Source: Deltaproteobacteria bacterium
Lineage (GTDB): Bacteria > Myxococcota > B64-G9
DNA length: 8,625 nucleotides
Assembly (NCBI GenBank): GCA_030591745.1
Contig: JAUVAM010000111.1
Location: 1-8,625 of the forward strand
Reading direction: 5' to 3'
Shown here one piece after another: positions 1-5,845 of the stretch. The notes beneath the pieces are model-generated. The model was not told the DNA's origin. It searched no databases and was given only the letters and a program-made list of their open reading frames with translations. A program made the position numbers and the translations under genes. Every line of letters starts with the position of its first letter. Position 1 is the stretch's first letter.

Positions 1-1
1 A

Positions 2-736
2 ATCGCTCTGACCCTCGACAGCTACGTTTTTATCGTGGGACAAGATGGTCACTACCTTTGGCGAGATGCCCAAGAAACATGGCAGAGCAGCGTCACCAGC
101 TCACAAGTGGAGCTATTTGATGTTGCAAGCGCGAACAGCGAAATTGTAGCTGTGGGTGCCAAGACCCACATCATGGGCTGGCAACGGCCTGGATTTTTCG
201 ATCTCGCATCCAGTCCGGTGATAGACGCCGACTTGAATGCCGTTTCTTTGTATTATGATTCCGAAGGCACGGCGGTAGGCGACGGGGGGGCTATCTTTCA
301 AGGGGATAGTTTTTCCGGGGCTTGGCAGTGGGAACAGATGTTTCATGATCAACAAGCGGATTGGAGCGATGTGGCCATGGTGCTCGGGGGCATGACTTGG
401 GTGGTGGGTCAGGCCGTTATGGGGGGTCCCAAGGTTTTGAAGTTTGAAATAGGGTCTGAGTTTCTTGTGAACATCCCTTCGCCGGCAACGGAACAGCCTT
501 TGACGGCGGTTTGGGGCGCGAACCATTCTCAAATTTGGGTTGCTGGAGATCCTGATGGCGCACTCGGTGGCCTGGGCGAGCAAGCCTATGTGGGCTACTG
601 GGATCAGATGGAAGACGATTGGCAACGAGAATTTTCTGGCTGCAAGGTCGGCCTGACCGACTTATGGGACGACGGGACCACCCTCTTTGCGGTGGGCAAG
701 GCGGGCACTGTCCTGTCTCGACCCCTCAGTCCTTGA
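2..736 (+). CDS. Propeller-repeat protein, probably secreted (5' end missing)
   Basis: The reading frame is open to the left edge, so the GTG at 35 is probably internal and the true start lies outside the window. The 244 visible residues contain several loosely repeated blocks with a hydrophobic strand followed by VG and a Gly/Asp turn: IVGQDGHYLW, TAVGDGGAIF, WVVGQAVMGG, IWVAGDPDGA and FAVGKAGTVL. Several blocks are followed by an aromatic-rich W....W stretch. This spacing is typical of beta-propeller blades (YCF48/WD40-like repeat proteins), which are common among cell-surface proteins of Myxococcota-type bacteria. The last blade ends only a few residues before the stop, as expected for a C-terminal propeller. 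No catalytic motif is seen, and there is only one Cys in the visible part. Ligand and role are unknown. The fold is inferred from pattern alone and should be treated as a family-level guess. Confidence 0.7.
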   Translation: MALTLDSYVFIVGQDGHYLWRDAQETWQSSVTSSQVELFDVASANSEIVAVGAKTHIMGWQRPGFFDLASSPVIDADLNAVSLYYDSEGTAVGDGGAIFQGDSFSGAWQWEQMFHDQQADWSDVAMVLGGMTWVVGQAVMGGPKVLKFEIGSEFLVNIPSPATEQPLTAVWGANHSQIWVAGDPDGALGGLGEQAYVGYWDQMEDDWQREFSGCKVGLTDLWDDGTTLFAVGKAGTVLSRPLSP

Positions 737-835
737 TTCTGAATCCTCTGGTACAGCTTTCATGCAAAAGGCTTGGCCTGGCCGGTTGAGCATGGGAAGA
801 TCCCGGGCAATCTACGAAAAGGGAGGCTTTGACCT
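737..835. other. Short spacer, no clear promoter or terminator
   Basis: This 99-bp gap separates the propeller gene from the M48 peptidase gene on the same strand. I see no strong hairpin with a T-run, no convincing -35/-10 pair and no -24/-12 element with correct spacing. The only clear signal is the Shine-Dalgarno sequence of the next gene at 821-826. Read-through from the upstream gene therefore cannot be excluded. Confidence 0.4.
821..826 (+). promoter_or_regulatory. Ribosome binding site of the M48 peptidase gene
   Basis: GGGAGG lies 9 nt before the ATG at 836. It supports that start over downstream in-frame codons. Confidence 0.7.
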
Positions 836-1864
836 ATGGGCGGAGAATTTAAAGAACGCGTGAATTTGCCGGACATCAGCTCTCGGGCCTTTGAGCATCC
901 TTCGGATCGGGCCGCTTTGGTGACCCTGCGCAAGGTGCCGGGTTTCGACACGGCCCTGCGCAAGTTCATCGGCCTGATCGGCGAGAAGTCCCTGCGGACC
1001 ATTTACTTGGCTAGCGCCGTGAAGGTCGGCGACAAGCAGTTTCCTGAACTGCACAGGATTTACAGGGAATGCTGTGAGGTGCTGGACTTAGGTGAGATAC
1101 CCGAACTCTACGTATCTCAGACCCCCTTCGTCAACGCGGGGGCCATCGGCACGGACAAGCCTTTCATCGTCATCAACTCAGGTACCCTGGCCTTGCTGGA
1201 TGAAGGCGAGCAGCGATTTATCCTGGGCCATGAGCTGGGTCACATCATGGCGGATCACGTGCTTTACAAGACCATGCTCAAACTCTTGTTGCGCATGGCC
1301 GTGCTGCGTTTCGGCGTACCCTGGGGTTGGTTGGTCCTGACGGCCATCATCGCAGGCCTCATCGAATGGGATCGCAAGAGCGAGCTGACTTCCGATCGGG
1401 CCGGTCTCCTGTGCCTGCAGAATCCGGACGAGGCTTACTCGGTCTTCATGAAGCTGGCCGGCGGCAGCCAGGTGGATCAGATGAAGCTGGAGGCCTTTTT
1501 GGAGCAGGCCGACGAGTACAAGCATGGCGGCGACAAGCTGGATAGTTTCTACAAGATATTGAATCTCTTGGGCCGCACTCATCCCTTCCCGGTGCTCCGG
1601 GTCAGCGAGTTGAAAACCTGGGTGGAAGAGGGCGATTACACCGACATCCTTTCGGGCAACTATGCCAAACGAGAAGATGACGGCAAGAACTCAGTCTATT
1701 CTGAATTTTCGGCATCGGCTCGCTCCTACCGGGATGCCTACCGCGACAGCGAAGACCCCCTGGTGCAGTTCGTCAAGGACGTGGGCAACACGGCCAAGAC
1801 CACGGGCGGCGCTTTGATCAAAGGTTTGCGCGATCTGCTCAACCCGCCGGGAGAGGATCAATAA
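836..1864 (+). CDS. M48-family zinc metallopeptidase, membrane-anchored
   Basis: This is a 342-residue M48 (Ste24/HtpX-like) endopeptidase. The zinc site is clear: HELGH at 132-136 (HExxH, two His ligands and the catalytic Glu), with the downstream ligand Glu183 in the ELTSD motif (183-187). A later HP at 249-250, in RTHPFP, matches the conserved M48 His-Pro motif near the active site. A hydrophobic stretch at about 149-176 lies between the two halves of the zinc site and is probably a membrane hairpin or single span, as in HtpX-type enzymes. There is no N-terminal signal peptide, so the N-terminal domain and active site probably face the cytoplasm. The tail (about 275-342) is polar and lacks a recognisable domain such as TPR. 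M48 enzymes of this type act in membrane-protein quality control; the substrate here is unknown. The gene ends inside the convergent glgA gene with a 26-bp overlap. Confidence 0.9.
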   Translation: MGGEFKERVNLPDISSRAFEHPSDRAALVTLRKVPGFDTALRKFIGLIGEKSLRTIYLASAVKVGDKQFPELHRIYRECCEVLDLGEIPELYVSQTPFVNAGAIGTDKPFIVINSGTLALLDEGEQRFILGHELGHIMADHVLYKTMLKLLLRMAVLRFGVPWGWLVLTAIIAGLIEWDRKSELTSDRAGLLCLQNPDEAYSVFMKLAGGSQVDQMKLEAFLEQADEYKHGGDKLDSFYKILNLLGRTHPFPVLRVSELKTWVEEGDYTDILSGNYAKREDDGKNSVYSEFSASARSYRDAYRDSEDPLVQFVKDVGNTAKTTGGALIKGLRDLLNPPGEDQ

Positions 1865-3701
1865 GCTCTTCGTCTTGGCCGTCCAGGGCTTTTCTGAGCT
1901 GCCAGTCCAAGGGATCGCGGTACTCCTCTAAGGCCGGGCGGAAGAAGTCCGTGAATAGCGTCTTGTCTTTACCCAGTGAGGCGATTTGTTTTTTCAGCAG
2001 ATCTTGCCTGCGCTGTTGCCAGGCCAGGTTGGCCTGACCGAATTGGTACAGGTCTATGTATTGTTCGGCCGATCGATCCCAGGAAGCGTCGATGGCCATG
2101 GCTTTGCGTTTGAGATCCTCATGCCAATCGGCGGCGTGTCGATAGGTATCCATGGCCGTCATGATCTGTTGGAAGAAGGCATCGGCTTCGCCTGCTTCGT
2201 CGCTCAAGTCGAGCCAATCGTACAGGTATGCGCAATGACGCACCTTGGTCAGGCCGCCGGTGGCTCTGGCGATGACCACGTTGCCGAGCAGACTGGCTTC
2301 GTAGTCGACCAAACCGCAGGGCTCGAAGCGAGATGGGATCAGGCAAAAGTCGCCACCGGCCAAGATCAATTTGGACAAGGGCAGGTTGAAGGCATTGTTG
2401 AAATAGACCCGCTCGGGATGGCGGGCGGCCAGGTCCCAGAAGGGATCCTCCAATTGTCTTTCGCCGGCCGGGGCGGAGGCCAAGACGATCAACTTGGCCC
2501 CCGGATCATGCGCCAGGCAGCGATCGGCCACCTCGGCCACCAGGCCCAGGTTTTTCTGGGCGACAAGTCGGCCCACCGCGGTGAGCAGGATGGGGTCGTC
2601 TGCTGGCTGGCTGCCGAAGCACTCCAGGTGCAATAGGCTTTTCAATTCGGCTTTGACCTCAAGGCGTTTGGCGTCAAAGTCGTGGTCGGAAGCCAGCATG
2701 GACTTTTGGACTTTCGGATGCCTGAAGATGGGCTGGCTTTTCTGTCCGGCCTGGGCTTTTCGGAGCTTGTCGGCGCGCAGCTCGGCCAGTTGCTCGGGGC
2801 GGTTGGCATCGGCCAGACCATTGGTGATGCCGGCCACCGGCAGTTTTTCAAAGAGTTCCAAGTGCCTGTTGGGGACAAAGACCTCTCCTGGCGGCCCGCC
2901 TTTTTGAAAGTAGGCTCTGGACCAGAGCTGGGTGTGGCTCTCCCGCAACTCGGCGGCGTAACCCCAACTGCCGTCCAGATCGCCGCTGACCGTGGTGATG
3001 CGGCCGCCGCTCTCGTGGACTTTGAGCATGGCCGCCTTCATCATGTTCAAGTTGTTGAAGAAGTCGAAGTAGCGGTGGAAGAGCGGATCGCCAGGCAAGC
3101 CGATGCGATCCAGCGAGCTGTACCCGCCGCCGAGCAAGGGTGTGATGCCCTGGTAGGTGGCGTTGTGGATGGTCAGGTGGCAGGGCAATGAGATGTCATG
3201 CTTGTGCTCAAGGTAAAAAGGCAGCAGACCCACATGATAGTCATGCAGGTGGATCGTGTCGAAGTCTTGGGCCGCCACGTAGGCGGCCATGGCCTGGGAT
3301 ACGGCCGCGAAGATTTTAAGGCCCACCTGGGGGTCGTCGGGGTAAATGGAGGAGGCGTGGGTCCAGTGGAGCTGGCCTGGATCCCAGAAATAGACGACCC
3401 GTTGGCCATCCTTGAAGGTGTGCGTGTATGCCTCAAAGTTGAAAGATGTGCCTTCAATTTTTGCCGGGATTTCCATATCGAGTTTTTTGAGTCGGCTGCG
3501 ATCATAATGGGCGAAGCAGGGGCAAAGAATCTCCAGGTCCAGCTCGATGCCCTTGCGGGCGGCGGCTTTCTTGAGCTCAGCCGGCAGTTCTTCGACGATA
3601 ACACCCAGCCCGCCAACCTTGGCCCCAAGGCCGCTTGCCACGCGACCGATTTCCCATGCAGCAAGAGCCACACGCATGCGTCGCTTTTTCGTCCTGACCA
3701 T
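1839..3701 (-). CDS. glgA: Glycogen/starch synthase (GT5 family), long variant
   Basis: This 620-residue GT-B glycosyltransferase would extend alpha-1,4-glucan chains from a nucleotide-glucose donor (ADP-glucose in typical bacterial GlgA) in the cytoplasm. The N-terminal domain has the donor-loop motif KVGGLG (28-33) and HDYH (153-156, equivalent to the HDWH of GlgA). The C-terminal domain has GITNG (291-295), GRLVAQK (377-383, the phosphate-binding Arg/Lys pair), SRFEPCGL (457-464, with the conserved Glu of the family) and ATGGL (480-484). It differs from classic GlgA (about 480 residues) in three ways. There are roughly 30 extra charged residues between GITNG and GRLVAQK. The segment after EPCGL reads VDYEASLLGN instead of the usual TQLYAMRYG type. 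A tail of about 65 residues follows the usual end of the fold. No other glycogen genes are adjacent. The ATG at 3701 is chosen over the GTG at 3707 because the GTG lies inside the Shine-Dalgarno sequence. Confidence 0.88.
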   Translation of the reverse strand: MVRTKKRRMRVALAAWEIGRVASGLGAKVGGLGVIVEELPAELKKAAARKGIELDLEILCPCFAHYDRSRLKKLDMEIPAKIEGTSFNFEAYTHTFKDGQRVVYFWDPGQLHWTHASSIYPDDPQVGLKIFAAVSQAMAAYVAAQDFDTIHLHDYHVGLLPFYLEHKHDISLPCHLTIHNATYQGITPLLGGGYSSLDRIGLPGDPLFHRYFDFFNNLNMMKAAMLKVHESGGRITTVSGDLDGSWGYAAELRESHTQLWSRAYFQKGGPPGEVFVPNRHLELFEKLPVAGITNGLADANRPEQLAELRADKLRKAQAGQKSQPIFRHPKVQKSMLASDHDFDAKRLEVKAELKSLLHLECFGSQPADDPILLTAVGRLVAQKNLGLVAEVADRCLAHDPGAKLIVLASAPAGERQLEDPFWDLAARHPERVYFNNAFNLPLSKLILAGGDFCLIPSRFEPCGLVDYEASLLGNVVIARATGGLTKVRHCAYLYDWLDLSDEAGEADAFFQQIMTAMDTYRHAADWHEDLKRKAMAIDASWDRSAEQYIDLYQFGQANLAWQQRRQDLLKKQIASLGKDKTLFTDFFRPALEEYRDPLDWQLRKALDGQDEELIDPLPAG

Positions 3702-3703
3702 GT

Positions 3704-3710
3704 CCACCTC
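3704..3710 (-). promoter_or_regulatory. Ribosome binding site deciding the glgA start
   Basis: On the minus strand the sequence is GAGGTGG followed by AC and then ATG at 3701. The GAGG core sits 5 nt from this ATG. The alternative GTG start (3707-3705) would lie within the Shine-Dalgarno sequence itself, and the next ATG (3677) has no good site in front of it. Confidence 0.6.
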
Positions 3711-3724
3711 GTTGGTTGGCTCCC

Positions 3725-3730
3725 ATCATA
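3725..3730 (-). promoter_or_regulatory. Possible -10 box for glgA
   Basis: TATGAT on the minus strand matches TATAAT at five of six positions. It would place the transcript start about 17 nt before the glgA ATG. No convincing -35 hexamer is found at 16-18 bp, so this is a weak call. Confidence 0.25.
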
Positions 3731-3752
3731 TGCAAAAAACTCCGAGTTGCGC

Positions 3753-3758
3753 TACAAT
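3753..3758 (+). promoter_or_regulatory. Possible -10 box for the lipoprotein gene at 3793
   Basis: TACAAT matches TATAAT at five of six positions. Transcription would begin near 3764-3766, about 28 nt before the lipoprotein ATG. No good -35 hexamer is seen at the right distance. Together with the glgA -10 candidate at 3725-3730 it would form a compact divergent promoter region. Confidence 0.3.
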
Positions 3759-3763
3759 CAGGC

Positions 3764-3796
3764 ATGTCCAACCGCGAAACTGAAGCTGTGCCATGA
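3764..3796 (+). CDS. Possible 10-codon leader ORF overlapping the lipoprotein start
   Basis: ATG at 3764 opens a 10-codon frame (MSNRETEAVP) whose TGA overlaps the lipoprotein ATG in an ATGA junction at 3793-3796. Such overlaps often allow translational coupling, which would help because the lipoprotein start lacks a strong Shine-Dalgarno sequence. The predicted transcript start falls almost on this ATG, so it would be translated leaderless or not at all. The peptide is polar and has no attenuator-like codon run. It may be chance. Confidence 0.2.
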   Translation: MSNRETEAVP

Positions 3797-4836
3797 ATTG
3801 GACCCGGTTTTTGGTGATGCTGGGTGCACTGGCATTGTGGGCCTGTGGGGGTGACGACATGGGCACAGACGCAGGATCTGATGCGCTTTTCGATGCAGGA
3901 CAAGACGCTGGTGAGGATGCTGGAGGAGGGGATAATTCCTTCGAGGAACCCTGGGCATGGTGCCCTGATGAACAAGCCTATGTGGGAGACGAGTCATGGG
4001 CTTGGTCTTTGGTACTGCCCGAAGGCGGTGCCATGTACTGCGCTACCTTCTATGAGCTTCGTACCCTGGAAGAAGAGATGGACATGAAGGCCCGTCTGTG
4101 GATTCCGCCTGGAACTTATCCGGTTCCCAGTCAGGCCGGCACCTTTGACTTTATCTTACCCCTATGTTTGCAAATGCGTCAGCCGGGCAGCCAGCCCGAA
4201 CTTTCTGGTCTCGGCAGCATTGAGGCCGACTCCAGCTCTTTGGGTGAGAACATCATAGCGAGTATGTCCATGGGCCAGCCTCTGAGAGATGCTTCAAACA
4301 AGGAGTACTGGTTTTTTGCGGATATTTCCGATCAACTGGCCGCTGGCGATACGATGCTTGATGTCTTCGACGGTGAGCATCCGGAGGTGGGATCGGGCTA
4401 TTTCGGTGTCGGCCTCTGTGCCGGCAGCGCTCAGTGCTACGACGGTTACCGTTTCGACTCCTGTACTTTTGACGGCTATCCCGACAATCGCCACCGGGTC
4501 GTCTTCGACGGCGGTTGGGTGGAGTTGCATTTGGTTTTGGGCGAGAGCATGGACAGCACCGAGCCGGGGATCTTCCTTTGGGCTGAAGGGGAATTGGATG
4601 GGACGTCCTTCGAGCAGCGGGACTACTTTCAGCTCATCTACAGGCCCGAGCATCATCATTTCGGACGCCACTTTGCTGTTTTATTTGATGATTCGATCTC
4701 GGGTGCCTGTGGACTGCGCATTGAGGACGTCATTCCCTGGTCTGAAGCTGCTTTGCCGACCGTGTCTTTATGCGACTGCGATCTGGCCGTTTTGGGGGGT
4801 CGCCAGGTCGATGAGCACAGCTTGGAGATCCAGTAG
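3793..4836 (+). CDS. Outer-membrane-type lipoprotein with Asp-Ala-Gly linker, unknown function
   Basis: The 347-residue product starts with a lipoprotein signal peptide: basic Arg5, a hydrophobic core and the lipobox LWAC ending at Cys18. Gly19 follows, so no Asp at +2 retains it in the inner membrane and outer-membrane sorting is likely. Residues 24-47 form a flexible linker of repeated DAG units, typical of surface lipoproteins in Myxococcota and relatives. The rest (about 50-347) is a soluble, acidic, aromatic-rich and probably beta-rich domain. It has nine further Cys (57, 83, 125, 209, 215, 224, 306, 327, 329), suggesting disulfide stabilisation outside the cytoplasm. A His-rich patch (HHHFGRH, 287-293) is notable but is not a recognised metal site. 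I do not recognise the family. The gene is divergent from glgA and convergent with the lipoprotein gene at 4854-5552, 17 bp away. Confidence 0.8.
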   Translation: MNWTRFLVMLGALALWACGGDDMGTDAGSDALFDAGQDAGEDAGGGDNSFEEPWAWCPDEQAYVGDESWAWSLVLPEGGAMYCATFYELRTLEEEMDMKARLWIPPGTYPVPSQAGTFDFILPLCLQMRQPGSQPELSGLGSIEADSSSLGENIIASMSMGQPLRDASNKEYWFFADISDQLAAGDTMLDVFDGEHPEVGSGYFGVGLCAGSAQCYDGYRFDSCTFDGYPDNRHRVVFDGGWVELHLVLGESMDSTEPGIFLWAEGELDGTSFEQRDYFQLIYRPEHHHFGRHFAVLFDDSISGACGLRIEDVIPWSEAALPTVSLCDCDLAVLGGRQVDEHSLEIQ

Positions 4837-4853
4837 GCAACAGTCTTTTCTGC

Positions 4854-5552
4854 TTATTCCTCGGGCAAGATTTGAAATTCCACGCGGTTGCGGAGGGTGA
4901 TGTCAATCTCTGAGCCACCCACACCACCGACCAGACCCACTCGCTTGCTGCGGAAGACGGTGACGTGATCGGATTGAGCCGAATCAGGCCTGCCCTCGAT
5001 GTCCGAAGCCGAGATGCTGTACTCGCCCGTGTCCTCGATCTCGATTTTTTGCATCCGTCTCGATTCGATGGTGGCTGAATCGGCCTTGTTTTCTCGGTCC
5101 CATCGTACCTGGAGCTCCGTGTTCGCGGGTACCTGGTCTCCGGGCTCGGGAGAAGTCAGCACGTGGATGTCCGGCGCATCGAGGAAGGCACCACGTACGT
5201 TGTCCTCGCCGGCCTCCACGTCCAGGCCGAAGGAGCCCCGATAGCCGACCAAATCGATCTCGTATTGGCCTTTGCTTGCGTCGACAAGCGCAAGTTGGGA
5301 TTCAACACCCTTGTCGTCGGTGATGCTTACGGTCGCATCTGTTACGGGCTGGTCCGCCCGCCGAACTTCAACTTGTATATGGGTGTCGAAGTCGTTGGCG
5401 TCCGAGGCGTTGTCGATTTGATTGTTCATGGTGATTTGGGCCACCACCAGGAGGGTTTGGGTGCCCGTGCCCGGATCTTCGCTGTCTCCGCAAGCGATTG
5501 TTAATGAAAGGGTAAAAAAAGCGAGGGCTGCCAAATAGGTCAGGGTCTTCAT
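4854..5552 (-). CDS. Outer-membrane-type lipoprotein with Ig-like domains, sigma-54 promoter
   Basis: This is a 232-residue lipoprotein. Its signal peptide has Lys2, a hydrophobic core and the lipobox LTIAC with Cys21; Gly22 follows, pointing to the outer membrane. Apart from Cys21 there are no cysteines. The first part (about 32-125) contains alternating beta-type segments such as THIQVEVRR and ATVSITDDKG, suggesting an Ig/CNA-B-like sandwich. The second part begins near PDIHVLTSPEPGDQVP (128-142) and continues with LQVRWDRE, resembling the opening strands of Ig-like domains found in extracellular proteins. No catalytic residues are evident; a structural or adhesive surface role is plausible but unproven. 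The ATG at 5552 is supported by AAGGAG 6 nt upstream. A near-consensus -24/-12 promoter lies about 40 nt upstream of the start, so expression probably depends on sigma-54 and an activator. Confidence 0.82.
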   Translation of the reverse strand: MKTLTYLAALAFFTLSLTIACGDSEDPGTGTQTLLVVAQITMNNQIDNASDANDFDTHIQVEVRRADQPVTDATVSITDDKGVESQLALVDASKGQYEIDLVGYRGSFGLDVEAGEDNVRGAFLDAPDIHVLTSPEPGDQVPANTELQVRWDRENKADSATIESRRMQKIEIEDTGEYSISASDIEGRPDSAQSDHVTVFRSKRVGLVGGVGGSEIDITLRNRVEFQILPEE

Positions 5553-5558
5553 GGTCGA

Positions 5559-5564
5559 CTCCTT
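5559..5564 (-). promoter_or_regulatory. Ribosome binding site of lipoprotein 4854-5552
   Basis: AAGGAG on the minus strand, 6 nt before the ATG at 5552. This is a strong site that fixes the start codon. Confidence 0.8.
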
Positions 5565-5602
5565 TCGAGCGTGGTTGCTGCCACATGCTGCCTCAAGAGT
5601 AA

Positions 5603-5618
5603 AGCAAGTACCTTGCCA
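5603..5618 (-). promoter_or_regulatory. Sigma-54 (-24/-12) promoter of lipoprotein 4854-5552
   Basis: The minus strand reads TGGCAAGGTACTTGCT, preceded by C. It matches the consensus YTGGCACG-N4-TTGCW at all positions except one (A for C at the sixth base). Exactly 10 nt separate the invariant GG and GC. The start site would be near 5592, giving a leader of about 40 nt that ends in the AAGGAG ribosome binding site. The element lies outside coding sequence, in the correct orientation and distance for the gene. Confidence 0.72.
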
Positions 5619-5644
5619 GTTTGTTCATCGGCTGAATATATGGG

Positions 5645-5684
5645 TTTTCCTGCCTTTTTGGTCCCCTTTTTTCTACTTCATTTT
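5645..5684. other. Series of T-tracts between enhancer and promoter, possible intrinsic bend
   Basis: Four T-runs lie at 5645-5648, 5655-5659, 5667-5672 and 5681-5684, with centres about 10.5, 12.5 and 13 bp apart. This rough helical phasing lies between the palindrome (5718-5736) and the lipoprotein -24/-12 element. Bent DNA or IHF commonly assists looping at this place in sigma-54 systems. No clear IHF consensus is visible. Confidence 0.3.
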
Positions 5685-5717
5685 GTGAACTCAGGGCACA
5701 GGTCTGATCCGGCTGCC

Positions 5718-5736
5718 GTGTCCGGAATCCGGACAC
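5718..5736. promoter_or_regulatory. Perfect palindrome, candidate enhancer-binding-protein site
   Basis: GTGTCCGGAATCCGGACAC consists of two 8-bp arms that are exact reverse complements around AAT. It lies between two oppositely facing -24/-12 promoters, centred about 135 bp upstream of the predicted lipoprotein start and about 87 bp upstream of the predicted comM start. Both distances fit the usual range for sigma-54 activator sites. An extra half-site, ATCCGG at 5707-5712, lies 20 bp (about two helical turns) from the matching ATCCGG at 5727-5732. The cognate regulator is not in the window. A repressor operator is the main alternative. Confidence 0.65.
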
Positions 5737-5787
5737 TTGTGAAATTGGCGTAGTTGTAAGTGGTTGAATTCCATACATGCCGTTCGA

Positions 5788-5803
5788 TGGCCCCGGGATT
5801 GCA
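5788..5803 (+). promoter_or_regulatory. Probable sigma-54 (-24/-12) promoter of the comM operon
   Basis: TGGCCCCGGGATTGCA keeps the invariant GG and GC with the correct 10 nt between them, and has an intact TTGCA -12 element. The -24 element deviates from TGGCACG at two positions, so it is weaker than the opposing promoter. The start would be near 5814, leaving a leader of about 32 nt before the comM ATG, with AAGGAGG just upstream of it. Confidence 0.55.
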
Positions 5804-5834
5804 AGTAAGTCTTTATAGAAAGTCCGGGGGAAGG

Positions 5835-5841
5835 AAGGAGG
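5835..5841 (+). promoter_or_regulatory. Ribosome binding site of comM
   Basis: AAGGAGG, the full anti-16S complement core, lies 4 nt before the ATG at 5846. Confidence 0.75.
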
Positions 5842-5845
5842 CAGC

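Noticed and set aside
284..290. Run of seven G in the propeller gene as a phase-variation tract
   Set aside because: Seven G in a Gly-rich coding region is expected at this base composition, and the frame is intact. It is too short to call.
752..800. TGG...TGC matches before the peptidase gene as a sigma-54 promoter
   Set aside because: The GG-to-GC distance is 12-13 nt, not 10, so sigma-54 recognition is not supported.
1178..1582. 134-codon open frame on the minus strand inside the peptidase gene
   Set aside because: It lies wholly antisense to the M48 zinc-site coding region, has no family signal and no ribosome binding site. It is a codon-bias shadow.
2682..3191. 169-codon plus-strand frame inside glgA, and the 216-codon frame at 1986-2636
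   Set aside because: Both are antisense to clear GT5 motifs and have low-complexity Gly/Val/Gln composition typical of mirror frames.
3705..3707. GTG as the glgA start
   Set aside because: It lies inside the GAGGTGG Shine-Dalgarno sequence that properly serves the ATG at 3701.
3731..3750. -24/-12-like and -35-like matches upstream of the lipoprotein at 3793
   Set aside because: The TGG...GC pair has 12 instead of 10 intervening bases, and TTGCGC at 3747 is too close to the -10 to be a -35.
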